A stretch of DNA of 8,846 bases from JAKZRT01 sp047518005 (GTDB lineage Bacteria > Pseudomonadota > Alphaproteobacteria > Rhodobacterales > Rhodobacteraceae): NCBI GenBank assembly GCA_047518005.1, contig JAKZRT010000165.1, forward strand, positions 1-8,846, in the 5' to 3' direction. Position 1 is the stretch's first letter. Each line of letters begins with the position of its first letter. The notes under the pieces are model-generated. The model was not told the origin of the DNA, searched no databases, and saw only the letters and a list, made by a program, of their open reading frames with translations. Shown here piece after piece: positions 1 to 6,038 of the stretch. Made by a program: the position numbers and the translations under genes.

Positions 1-136
1 CGTGTTCGAAGACTACAATGCCATCGTCGATGCTGGATGCGAAGCTTGGAACAAGCTCGTCGCACAGCCCGAAACCATCACATCAATCGGAATGCGAAAA
101 TGGGCCCATATCGGTCAATGTTAAATGCCGTTGGTA
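1..136 (+). mobile_element. Right end of an IS630-type insertion sequence (partial)
   Basis: This stretch holds the C-terminal part of an IS630-type transposase (stop at 122-124) followed by about a dozen bases reaching a TA at 135-136. IS630/Tc1-mariner elements insert at TA and duplicate it, so I place the end of the element there, give or take a few bases. Read inward from this end, the terminus begins TACCAACG. The IS edge near 8711 begins TACCACCG, a short match consistent with imperfect terminal inverted repeats of related elements. The rest of this copy lies outside the window. Confidence 0.7.
2..124 (+). CDS. IS630-family transposase, C-terminal fragment
   Basis: An open frame entering from the left edge gives the last 40 residues of a protein ending at TAA 122-124. 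It contains FEDYNAIVDAGCEAWNKL and ends SIGMRKWAHIGQC. The pattern of an acidic/aromatic lead, a C-E-A-W helix and a closing 'T-SI-R-WA' segment is typical of the C-terminus of IS630-type DDE transposases as I remember the family. The catalytic DDE residues lie upstream, outside the window, so activity cannot be judged. Only the 3' end is visible because the window starts inside the gene; this is not proof of truncation in the genome. Confidence 0.75.
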   Translation: MFEDYNAIVDAGCEAWNKLVAQPETITSIGMRKWAHIGQC

Positions 137-180
137 TTACCCTGCTCACTCATCATTTTGCCAAAAATACTTCGGGGAGC
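137..180 (-). other. Rhodobacterales-type intergenic motif after the hairpin
   Basis: Read on the minus strand, the hairpin at 181-201 is followed by GCTCCCCGAAGTATTTTTGG and CAAAATGATGAG, then the IS edge. From memory, close variants of this motif (a CTCC..AGTATTTTTGGC core) recur after genes in Rhodobacteraceae genomes, commonly next to GC-rich hairpins. It may be the downstream part of a terminator or mRNA 3' end signal, or a dispersed repeat. I cannot count copies from one window. It also marks where native chromosome resumes after the upstream IS. Confidence 0.4.
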
Positions 181-201
181 GCGAGGGGCAGCGCCCCTCG
201 C
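181..201 (-). terminator. GC-rich hairpin, likely terminator of the uvrC-to-rhodanese operon
   Basis: A perfect 9-bp inverted repeat, GCGAGGGGC (181-189) and GCCCCTCGC (193-201), encloses a 3-base loop. It lies about 50 bases downstream of the stop codon of the last operon gene. On the minus strand a run of five Ts (within AGTATTTTTGGC) follows, but roughly a dozen bases past the stem, so it is not a textbook rho-independent terminator. Its position and stem strength still make transcript-end formation or 3' end stabilisation the likeliest role. Confidence 0.5.
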
Positions 202-253
202 TACGCGGGCGACGCGCGGCACGCGCGGCGCCAAGAATAGCCAATGCAGCCGC

Positions 254-634
254 CTATGACACCTTGTCGATCGGACCCCCCGCCTCGATCCAGGCGGCTG
301 TGCCGCCGACGTTGGTGACGTCTGAAAACCCCATATCTTGCAGCGTCTTGCCCGCCATTGCGGCCATCGATCCAGCGCCGCAGACCAGGCATATTTGGGC
401 GTCTTTTTGCAAGAACGGCTTGTGAAAGGGGCTGGCGGGGTCGGCGGAAAGCTCGATCATGCCGCGCGGGACGTGGTGCGCACCGGCAATAATGCCGGTC
501 TGCCTGAGGCTGCCCGAGTCGCGCACATCGACGAATACGGCTGTGCCGCGCGCGTGAATTGCGATGCCTTCCTCAGGCGTGACCCGGCGAACACTGGCGT
601 TGGCTTCATCGAGATAATCCTTGGCGGTTTTCAT
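254..634 (-). CDS. Rhodanese-like domain sulfurtransferase
   Basis: This is a 126-residue single-domain rhodanese. Proteins of this fold carry a persulfide on an active-site cysteine and pass sulfur to an acceptor. The visible family features are the VFVDVRD strand near residues 33-39, the GAHHVPRG segment near 51-58 (the usual 'GxIpGAxnip' position), and an active-site loop CGAGSM with candidate catalytic Cys85 after strand ICLV. The C-terminal NVGGTAAW around 108-115 is the usual 'GG...W' segment. Cys82 is also nearby. The protein has no signal peptide or membrane segment, so it is probably cytosolic. The ATG (634-632) overlaps the moaE stop by four bases (ATGA), implying translational coupling. 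That coupling makes MoaD thiocarboxylate formation a plausible acceptor pathway, by analogy with MOCS3 in eukaryotes and YnjE in E. coli. This is inferred from context, and general thiosulfate or cyanide sulfurtransferase activity remains possible. Confidence 0.88.
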   Translation of the reverse strand: MKTAKDYLDEANASVRRVTPEEGIAIHARGTAVFVDVRDSGSLRQTGIIAGAHHVPRGMIELSADPASPFHKPFLQKDAQICLVCGAGSMAAMAGKTLQDMGFSDVTNVGGTAAWIEAGGPIDKVS

Positions 635-1083
635 TTGCGACTCCAGTGGGTGAGGGCGGTTTCATCATCGTCGCGGGCAGCAACCCAGGCCGACCCGGAT
701 GCGGTCACTTCCATTTTCCAGAACGGCGCGCGAGATTTGAGGTAGTCCATCAAAAACTCCGCCGCCGAAAAAGCATCGCCCCGGTGCGCGGCGGCGGTGG
801 CGACCATCATGATCGCCTCGCCCGGCGCCAGGTGGCCATAGCGATGGATAATCAGGCAATCGAGCAGCGACCAGCGGCGTGTTGCCTGGTCGGCGATGGC
901 CGCAAGCGCGCGTTCGGTCATGCCGGGGTAGTGTTCGATTTTCATCGCCTGCAAGTCGCCCGCGGCGGTGTCGCGTACCAGGCCAGTGAAGGTGACAACA
1001 GCGCCCACGTCAGATCTGCCGCTGGCAAAGGCGGAGCTTTCGGCGCCGACGTCAAAGGCGGGTTCCTGAACGCGGACGGCCAT
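631..1083 (-). CDS. moaE: Molybdopterin synthase catalytic subunit MoaE
   Basis: MoaE is the large subunit of molybdopterin (MPT) synthase. With MoaD it converts cyclic pyranopterin monophosphate into molybdopterin by inserting two sulfurs. At 150 residues it has the normal family length. Visible signatures are FTGLVRD (residues 32-38), KIEHYPGM (48-55, the MPT synthase segment), HRYGHLAPGE (80-89), AHRGDAF (99-105) and DYLKSRAPFWKME (113-125). By comparison with E. coli MoaE (H103/R104, K119, K126), the active-site residues are H100, R101, K116 and K123, all present, so the enzyme should be functional. Its ATG overlaps the moaD stop by one base (TGATG), and the next gene starts within its own stop. 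Expression is therefore tightly coupled to moaD, its obligate partner. Confidence 0.97.
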   Translation of the reverse strand: MAVRVQEPAFDVGAESSAFASGRSDVGAVVTFTGLVRDTAAGDLQAMKIEHYPGMTERALAAIADQATRRWSLLDCLIIHRYGHLAPGEAIMMVATAAAHRGDAFSAAEFLMDYLKSRAPFWKMEVTASGSAWVAARDDDETALTHWSRK

Positions 1084-1331
1084 CAGCCGCCCGTCATCGG
1101 CGGGAAGAACGCAACTTCGCGCACGTCTGCGAGGGGCGCGTCAAACTCGGCCAGCTCTTGGTCGAGCGCCACGCGCACCGCCGAGACATCGGCGAAAGCG
1201 GCGGCGTAGCGGTCTTCGCGGGTTTTGAGCTCTTCGACCAGCTCGGCGACGGTCGTCGCAGAGGTTTCCACGCTTTCGCGCGGCACGCCGATGCGCTCGC
1301 GGACCCAGGCGAAATAGAGAACTTTGATCAT
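1083..1331 (-). CDS. moaD: Molybdopterin synthase sulfur carrier subunit MoaD
   Basis: MoaD is a ubiquitin-fold sulfur carrier of 82 residues. Its C-terminal Gly-Gly is adenylated by MoeB and converted to a thiocarboxylate, which donates sulfur inside the MoaE active site. The sequence starts MIKVLYFAWVRERIG and ends VAFFPPMTGG, the standard MoaD termini with the essential GG intact. The ATG (1331-1329) overlaps the pgsA stop (ATGA), and its own TGA shares one base with the moaE start. The moeB and moaA/B/C genes needed for the rest of the pathway are not in this window. Confidence 0.97.
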   Translation of the reverse strand: MIKVLYFAWVRERIGVPRESVETSATTVAELVEELKTREDRYAAAFADVSAVRVALDQELAEFDAPLADVREVAFFPPMTGG

Positions 1332-1996
1332 GATGCGTCGTCGCGCAGGTAAGGGCGCGCCTTGAAAAAATAGTCAAAGCCCGAGATTGCGGTCAGCAAC
1401 GCCGCGAGCCAGAGCAGGGCAATGCCACCGGTTCGGCTGGCGTTGAAAGCCCAGTGGTTCCACCTGAGGCCGATGTCATCGGGAATTTCGCCGGCCAGAA
1501 TACCGCGATAGATTGACGCGTCCATGCCAACCACGCGTTCGATGATCTCGTGCTGGAAAACCCCAGCGGCGAAAAGCACGGTGATCGCCACCAGTTGCAC
1601 GGTGGTTTTCCATTTGGCGATGCGGGTGACCTTCAAAAGCCCGGCCGTGTCGCCCAAATATTCGCGCAGGCCCGCCACGAAGACCTCGCGAAACAGGATG
1701 ATCGTCGCTGGCACCACCACCACCCCGCGAAAGCCGTAAAGCCAGGTGATGACCATCAGGGCGATGACCACCATCACCTTGTCGGCGATCGGGTCGAGCA
1801 TGGCGCCCAGCCTAGTGACCTGCCGCCAGCGCCGCGCCAGGTAACCGTCGACGAAATCGGTGAGCGCGGCGGTGACAAATAGGATCAGCGCGTACCAATC
1901 GGCCCAGGGGCGGGCGAAATACAGGAACATCACCGCAACGCCGGGTGCCGCGACCAGACGCAGGATGGTGAGCATATTCGGGACGGTCATCTGCAT
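1328..1996 (-). CDS. pgsA: CDP-diacylglycerol--glycerol-3-phosphate 3-phosphatidyltransferase
   Basis: PgsA makes phosphatidylglycerophosphate from CDP-diacylglycerol and glycerol-3-phosphate, the committed step to phosphatidylglycerol and cardiolipin, in the inner membrane. The CDP-alcohol phosphotransferase motif is complete: D47, D50, G51, A54, R55, then eight residues, G64, D68 and D72. Hydrophobic stretches near residues 8-27, 35-50, 74-95, 133-147 and 193-212 fit a polytopic membrane protein. The N-terminal VPNMLTILRLVAAP is characteristic. Two in-frame ATGs lie six bases apart (1996 and 1990); both have only weak ribosome-binding sites, so the first two residues are uncertain. The gene follows uvrC after 105 bases, a very common bacterial arrangement, and overlaps moaD by four bases. 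I see no convincing terminator between uvrC and pgsA. Confidence 0.96.
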   Translation of the reverse strand: MQMTVPNMLTILRLVAAPGVAVMFLYFARPWADWYALILFVTAALTDFVDGYLARRWRQVTRLGAMLDPIADKVMVVIALMVITWLYGFRGVVVVPATIILFREVFVAGLREYLGDTAGLLKVTRIAKWKTTVQLVAITVLFAAGVFQHEIIERVVGMDASIYRGILAGEIPDDIGLRWNHWAFNASRTGGIALLWLAALLTAISGFDYFFKARPYLRDDAS

Positions 1997-2101
1997 CGGC
2001 TCGAATATATCGTTTCGGGTGCCGGGTTGGAAGAGATCGGGACAATGCCGTGAAACATTGCGGTGCCCGAGCGTCGGACACCGGATCGGGCGCGGGGCTG
2101 G

Positions 2102-3982
2102 TCAGCCGCCTGCGTGGAAAAAATCATAGATCGTCTCGGCCAGCGTACCCGAGATACCATCGACCGCTTTCAGATCGGCCAGACCGGCGCGGCTGACTGC
2201 CTTGGCCGACCCGAAATGCGCCAAAAGCGCGCGTTTGCGGGTGGCACCGATGCCCGGCACGTCGTCGAGCGGCGTCGCGCCAATGGATTTGGCCCGTTTG
2301 GCGCGATGGGTGCCGATCGCAAAGCGGTGCGCCTCGTCCCTGAGACGCTGGATGAAGTAGAGCACCGGGTCGTTGTGGCGCAGTGCACTTGGCCGGGTGC
2401 CGGGGCGGTGAAACTCTTCTTTTCCCGCGTCGCGGTCTACCCCCTTGGCGACGCCGATGACGGCCATGTCGGTGACGCCCAGTTCATCGAGAATACCCTG
2501 AACAGCGCTGATCTGCCCCGCACCGCCGTCGATCAGCAAAAGGTCCGGCCAGGTGCCGGCGCTGCGGTCCGGGTCGTCTTTCATGAGCCGCTTGAAGCGG
2601 CGCATCAGGACCTCGGCCATCATGCCAAAGTCGTCGCCGGGGGTCAGGTCGGTCCCTTTGATGTTGAACTTGCGGTACTGGTTTTTCTGGTAGCCGTCCG
2701 GACCGGCGACAATCATCGCGCCCACGGCATGCGCCCCGTGGATGTGCGAATTGTCATAGACCTCGATCCGCTCAGGCGGGCCGTCGAGGTCAAACGCTTT
2801 GGCCAGGCCGATCAGGAGCTTGGCCTGGGTCGCGGTCTCGGACATGCGCCGCGCCAGGCTTTCGCGGGCGTTGCGCAGGGCCCCGGCCACAAGTTCGGCC
2901 TTTTCGCCGCGTTGGGGCACGATCAGCGCGACCTTGCGGCCAGCCGCCTGGCTCAGCGCATCGGTCATCAGATCCGAATTGTCGATCGCATGCGACAGGA
3001 TGATCTGACGCGGCGGCGTTTTGGTCGAATAAAACTGACCCAGAAACGCCTCGAGCACCTCGCCCGCCTCGGCCCCTGATCCGGTGCGGGGATAAAAGTC
3101 GCGGTTGCCCCAGTTTTGGTTGGCGCGGATGAAAAAGACCTGCACGCAGGCCTGACCGCCGTCCATGTGCAGCGCTGCGATATCGGCCTCGGCGACGCTG
3201 CGTGGGTTGATCGCCTGGTTCGATTGCACTTGGGTCAGCGCGCGTATCCGGTCACGCAGGGCACCGGCGCGCTCGAAATCCATTGCTTGCGATGCGGCCT
3301 GCATCTCGGTCGCCAGCCGTTCCTGAACGCGTGTCGAGCGCCCGGTCAGAAACCGCTCGGCATCGCCCACCAGACCGGCGTAGTCGCCCTGCGAGATATG
3401 CCCCACGCAGGGCGCCGAACAGCGTTTGATCTGGTAGAGAAGACACGGCCTGGTGCGCGTCTCGAACGAGGCATCGGTGCAATTGCGCAGCAAAAACACC
3501 TTTTGCAACTGGTTGAGCGTGCGGTTGACCGCTCCGGCGCTGGCGAAGGGACCGTAATAGGTGCCTTTCTGCTTTTTGGCACCGCGATGTTTCTTGATCT
3601 GCGGGAATTCGTGGTCACCGGTCACCAGAATATTCGGGAAGCTTTTGTCGTCGCGCAGCAGGACGTTGAAATAGGGTTTGAGCTGTTTGATCAGGTTCTG
3701 TTCCAAAAGCAGCGCTTCGGTCTCGGTCTTGGTGGTCAGAAACATCATCGAGGTGGTGGCGTGGATCATCCGCGCGATGCGGGCGCTGTGACCTGCCGGT
3801 TTGGCATAGCTTGAGACACGTTTTTTCAGGCTGCGCGCCTTGCCCACATATAAAACGCGACCCTTGGCATCGAGCATGCGATAGACGCCCGGCGAATTGT
3901 CGAGTGTTTTCAAGTAGCCCTGAATACAGGCATGGCCCGTCGGTCCTGTCTGGCTTTCAGTGTTTGTGTCGGTATCGGTCAT
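2102..3982 (-). CDS. uvrC: Excinuclease ABC subunit C (UvrC)
   Basis: UvrC is the dual-incision endonuclease of nucleotide excision repair, cutting 3' and then 5' of a lesion marked by UvrA/UvrB. At 626 residues it has the normal length and all domains in order. The GIY-YIG nuclease covers about 29-105 (SPGVYRM, LYVGKARSLKKR; candidate catalytic Y34, R50, E94). A four-cysteine cluster C168-x11-C180-x7-C188-x3-C192 has the same spacing as the UvrC iron-sulfur site. The UvrB-interacting UVR motif lies near 220-250 (ERLATEM...DFERAGALRDRI). The RNase H-like nuclease has D410 in YDNSH and D485 in LIDGGAGQ, with H552 in DEAHRFA. Tandem helix-hairpin-helix motifs fill 572-625. An AG-rich stretch (AGGGGGG) lies about 16 bases before the ATG, rather far for a ribosome-binding site. 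The 36 residues before YRM look normal for the family, so I keep this start. It heads the pgsA-moaD-moaE-rhodanese block. Confidence 0.98.
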   Translation of the reverse strand: MTDTDTNTESQTGPTGHACIQGYLKTLDNSPGVYRMLDAKGRVLYVGKARSLKKRVSSYAKPAGHSARIARMIHATTSMMFLTTKTETEALLLEQNLIKQLKPYFNVLLRDDKSFPNILVTGDHEFPQIKKHRGAKKQKGTYYGPFASAGAVNRTLNQLQKVFLLRNCTDASFETRTRPCLLYQIKRCSAPCVGHISQGDYAGLVGDAERFLTGRSTRVQERLATEMQAASQAMDFERAGALRDRIRALTQVQSNQAINPRSVAEADIAALHMDGGQACVQVFFIRANQNWGNRDFYPRTGSGAEAGEVLEAFLGQFYSTKTPPRQIILSHAIDNSDLMTDALSQAAGRKVALIVPQRGEKAELVAGALRNARESLARRMSETATQAKLLIGLAKAFDLDGPPERIEVYDNSHIHGAHAVGAMIVAGPDGYQKNQYRKFNIKGTDLTPGDDFGMMAEVLMRRFKRLMKDDPDRSAGTWPDLLLIDGGAGQISAVQGILDELGVTDMAVIGVAKGVDRDAGKEEFHRPGTRPSALRHNDPVLYFIQRLRDEAHRFAIGTHRAKRAKSIGATPLDDVPGIGATRKRALLAHFGSAKAVSRAGLADLKAVDGISGTLAETIYDFFHAGG

Positions 3983-4056
3983 TGCGGCCTGATGATTCCC
4001 CCCTAGCGCTGCAACCTTACGGGACCCAGATCAAGAGAAAACCTGTCCACTGTTCT

Positions 4057-4065
4057 TGTGGATAA
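4057..4065 (-). promoter_or_regulatory. Perfect DnaA-box match upstream of uvrC
   Basis: The minus strand reads TTATCCACA, matching the DnaA-box consensus TTATNCACA exactly, about 75 bases before the uvrC start. It is the only perfect match I found in this gap. A lone box cannot define an origin, and no neighbouring dnaA, parAB, hemE or gidA gene supports oriC here. It could be a DnaA-responsive regulatory site for the repair operon, or chance. Confidence 0.35.
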
Positions 4066-4190
4066 CACTGCGGAGAACTTTGCGTCGATCCGATTTTCTC
4101 GTTGGATTCAGCCAATTTCGTTGATGTGCCCAAAAAATAGGCAGTTTTTCAAGGTGTTGAAATTGTTCAGAAAATAAATTCGGCTCTGCC

Positions 4191-4219
4191 AAAATATTGA
4201 TATCATTCACGAATCTTAA
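4191..4219 (-). promoter_or_regulatory. Candidate sigma-70-type promoter for the uvrC operon
   Basis: On the minus strand TTAAGA (4219-4214) and TATTTT (4196-4191) are separated by exactly 17 bases. Each matches the -35 (TTGACA) or -10 (TATAAT) consensus at four of six positions. The site lies in the AT-rich part of the gap, upstream of uvrC. Alphaproteobacterial promoters are often weakly conserved, so this is only the best candidate by eye, not a firm call. Its -35 element overlaps the dyad at 4218-4235, a position suited to repression or activation. Confidence 0.3.
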
Positions 4220-4242
4220 GGGTTTGGTAACCCTTTTGTTAC
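4216..4242. promoter_or_regulatory. Overlapping dyads with a CtrA-like site; possible operator
   Basis: AAGGGTT (4218-4224) and AACCCTT (4229-4235) form a perfect 7-bp dyad with a TGGT spacer. GTAAC (4227-4231) and GTTAC (4238-4242) form a second, overlapping dyad. The same stretch reads TTAA (4216-4219), seven bases, then GTAAC (4227-4231). This is one mismatch from the alphaproteobacterial CtrA consensus TTAA-N7-TTAAC, and a GANTC (CcrM-type) site, GAATC, sits at 4211-4215. On the plus strand the hairpin is followed by TTTTGTT, but no plus-strand gene ends here, so terminator use is unlikely. A protein-binding operator over the candidate -35 box is the better reading. Confidence 0.35.
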
Positions 4243-4300
4243 GATTTCGCAGGCGGTGCACAACTGGTCTAGGGCAGAACTTGTAATCGGTCGGTCGAGC

Positions 4301-5083
4301 TCAGCCAGAGCCGACGATGTCGGGCGTTTTCCAGGCCAGGTGCTGGCCGGCGTCGACGCATAATAACTGGCCGGTGACTGCGGGCGCATCCAGAAAATAG
4401 CCAAGCGCGCCGGTGATGTCCTCAGCGTTCGAGCCGCGTCCGGTCACCGTACCGGCCCGTTGTCTGGCGAAGTGATCTTTTGACTGGCGCGACCCGATCA
4501 GTGTCGGACCCGGTCCGATGGCGTTGACCCGCACCCGGCCTGCAAGCGCCTGCGCGGCGGTGCGCGTAAAAGCCCAGAGACCCATTTTGGCGATGGTATA
4601 GCTCATGAATTCGGGCGTCAGCTTGCGCACCCGCTGGTCGATCATGTTGACCACCAGCCCGGCGGCCAGCGGTTCGCCATTGGCATCGGCCTGGGGCGCG
4701 GGCATTTGGGCTGCAAGGGCTTGGGTCAACACGAAGGGGGCGCGCAGATTGCTGGCCATGTGCCGGTCCCAGCTTTCGCGGGTCGCGGTTGCTAGCGTGT
4801 CGTATTCGAAGACCGAAGCATTATTTACCAAGACCGAGATCGGACCGCCAAGGGCCTGCGCGGCGGTGGGCACAAGCGTCTGCGTCGCGGCCTCGTCCAG
4901 CAGATTGACGCCAAACGTTTCGGCGCGTCGTCCGATCTTGCGAATTTCGGCAGCGGTTTTTTCGGCACCCGCAGCGGACGTAGCGAAATGCACGGCGACG
5001 TCATAGCCCCGGCCTGCAAGGCACAGCGCCATTGCCCGCCCGAGGCGCCGACCGGCCCCGGTCACAAGCGCGCGTTTTGCCAT
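4301..5083 (-). CDS. SDR oxidoreductase of pteridine reductase (PTR1/FolM) type
   Basis: This is a 260-residue classical short-chain dehydrogenase with a Rossmann NAD(P)H site TGAGRRLG (residues 8-15) and NNAS at 87-90. Two features point to the pterin-reducing branch. The cofactor loop carries the double arginine seen in PTR1/FolM-like enzymes. The usual catalytic Ser is replaced by Asp in NMIDQR (D149), ahead of Y162-x3-K166 (SYTIAKMG), the Asp-Tyr-Lys arrangement of PTR1 and FolM. The IGPGPTL segment (189-195) also resembles PTR1. The likely reaction is NADPH-dependent reduction of dihydropterin or dihydrofolate-type substrates in the cytosol; the exact substrate cannot be told. It starts 10 bases after the antiporter stop, with an AGGGA ribosome-binding site spanning that stop, so it is probably co-transcribed. 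A generic sugar or steroid SDR is less likely but possible. Confidence 0.85.
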   Translation of the reverse strand: MAKRALVTGAGRRLGRAMALCLAGRGYDVAVHFATSAAGAEKTAAEIRKIGRRAETFGVNLLDEAATQTLVPTAAQALGGPISVLVNNASVFEYDTLATATRESWDRHMASNLRAPFVLTQALAAQMPAPQADANGEPLAAGLVVNMIDQRVRKLTPEFMSYTIAKMGLWAFTRTAAQALAGRVRVNAIGPGPTLIGSRQSKDHFARQRAGTVTGRGSNAEDITGALGYFLDAPAVTGQLLCVDAGQHLAWKTPDIVGSG

Positions 5084-5093
5084 GTCGGGTTCC

Positions 5094-6035
5094 CTAACTT
5101 AGCACGGCGACAATGTAGATCGCATAGGCGACCACAAAAATTGCCCCCCAGACGCGCGATATGTCAAGCCGCCTGAAAACGAAGGGCAAAAGCAACAACG
5201 ATGCCCCCAGCATGACCCACAGATCGAAGCTGAGTATCGATCGGTCGACAGGGATCGGGGCCAGAAGGGCGACGATGCCGGGAATGGCGAGCGTATTGAA
5301 CATGTTCGAGCCGATGACATTGCCAAGCGCGACGTCAGCGTTGCGGCGGATCGCGGCGACGGCGGTTGTGGCCAGCTCGGGCAGCGAGGTGCCGACCGAG
5401 ATCAGGGTCAAGCCGATCACGCTTTCGCGGATGCCGTAAGTGCGCGCGATGCTGACCGCGCCGTCGACCAAAAGCTGGGCGCCGAGCGGCAGACCGACGA
5501 GCCCGGCCAAAAGCAGCAAGGTGATTCTTCGGCCCGACATCATCGGATTTGCGCTTGCCACCGTTTCGGCGTGCGGGGCGCGGTCGCGGCGGTGCGCGCG
5601 GGCGTCCGAGATGGCATCGGCCAGAACGAATGTGAGGGCCGCCAAGAGGACCAGCCCATGCACCCAGGTAATTGGCCCCAGAAACGCGGCTCCGATGAAA
5701 AGCGCCGAGCCTATCAGCATGAAAACATAGGATTCGCGTGTGTCGAAATGCGATGTGTTCAGGCCGGATATCAGCGCCGGAAGTCCCAGAACCAAAAGGA
5801 TGTTGGCGGTGTTTGACCCCACGATATTGCCGATGGCGATGCCCGGTGCTTGGTCCAGCACCGCGCTGACTGCGACCAGCATTTCCGGTGCCGAGGTGCC
5901 GAAGGCGACGACGGTCAGGCTGACGATCAGGGCCGGGATGCCCAACCGCAGGCTGAGATTGACCGCGCCCTTGACCAGGGCGTCGCCGGCAACGAGCAAT
6001 ATCGCCAGCCCCGCCGCTGTTGCGAGCCAGTCCAA
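5094..6035 (-). CDS. Calcium/sodium antiporter, CaCA family (YrbG-like)
   Basis: This is a 313-residue inner-membrane cation exchanger of the CaCA superfamily, K+-independent YrbG-like type. It has the two inverted alpha repeats that form the ion pathway: GTSAPE (46-51, E51) with GNIVGSN (69-75), and GTSLPE (215-220, E220) with GNVIGSN (238-244). The two conserved glutamates bind the cations. About ten hydrophobic segments flank a basic cytoplasmic loop at about 144-170. The start is TTG at 6035: an in-frame TGA, the stop of the preceding gene, lies two codons upstream, and no ATG or GTG occurs before the first membrane segment is lost. A GAGGG ribosome-binding site sits just before it. Ca2+ for Na+ exchange is the family default; other divalent cations cannot be excluded. 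Confidence 0.94.
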   Translation of the reverse strand: MDWLATAAGLAILLVAGDALVKGAVNLSLRLGIPALIVSLTVVAFGTSAPEMLVAVSAVLDQAPGIAIGNIVGSNTANILLVLGLPALISGLNTSHFDTRESYVFMLIGSALFIGAAFLGPITWVHGLVLLAALTFVLADAISDARAHRRDRAPHAETVASANPMMSGRRITLLLLAGLVGLPLGAQLLVDGAVSIARTYGIRESVIGLTLISVGTSLPELATTAVAAIRRNADVALGNVIGSNMFNTLAIPGIVALLAPIPVDRSILSFDLWVMLGASLLLLPFVFRRLDISRVWGAIFVVAYAIYIVAVLS

Positions 6036-6038
6036 ACG

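Larger units (their letters stand above)
3983..4300. other. 318-base AT-rich intergenic region before uvrC
   Basis: No supported gene lies here. The stretch 4081-4260 is clearly richer in A/T than the surrounding GC-rich genes, which is typical of a promoter region. It contains a candidate minus-strand promoter (4191-4219), overlapping dyads (4218-4242) and one perfect DnaA-box match (4057-4065). If the promoter call is right, uvrC has a 5' leader of roughly 200 bases, leaving room for leader regulation or a small RNA, though I see no known riboswitch. No strong terminator after the preceding SDR gene was found, so read-through is possible. A 76-codon frame across it does not look like a protein. 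Confidence 0.6.

Noticed and set aside
18..425. A 135-codon plus-strand frame at the left edge
   Set aside because: It crosses the IS end and runs antisense to the rhodanese; the transposase tail is in a different frame (stop at 124).
2063..3079. A 338-codon plus-strand open frame
   Set aside because: It lies antisense to uvrC, which has complete family motifs; high-GC antisense frames are commonly open, and its protein shows no recognisable domain.
4031..4261. A 76-codon minus-strand frame in the gap before uvrC
   Set aside because: It is AT-rich with no family resemblance or ribosome-binding site, and it ends within the uvrC leader; the region looks regulatory.
3983..4300. Alphaproteobacterial LexA (SOS) box GTTC-N7-GTTC upstream of uvrC
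   Set aside because: Single GTTC or GAAC half-sites occur, but none has the second half-site at the right spacing.
3983..4300. Chromosomal origin of replication
   Set aside because: There is only one perfect DnaA box and no origin-associated genes nearby.
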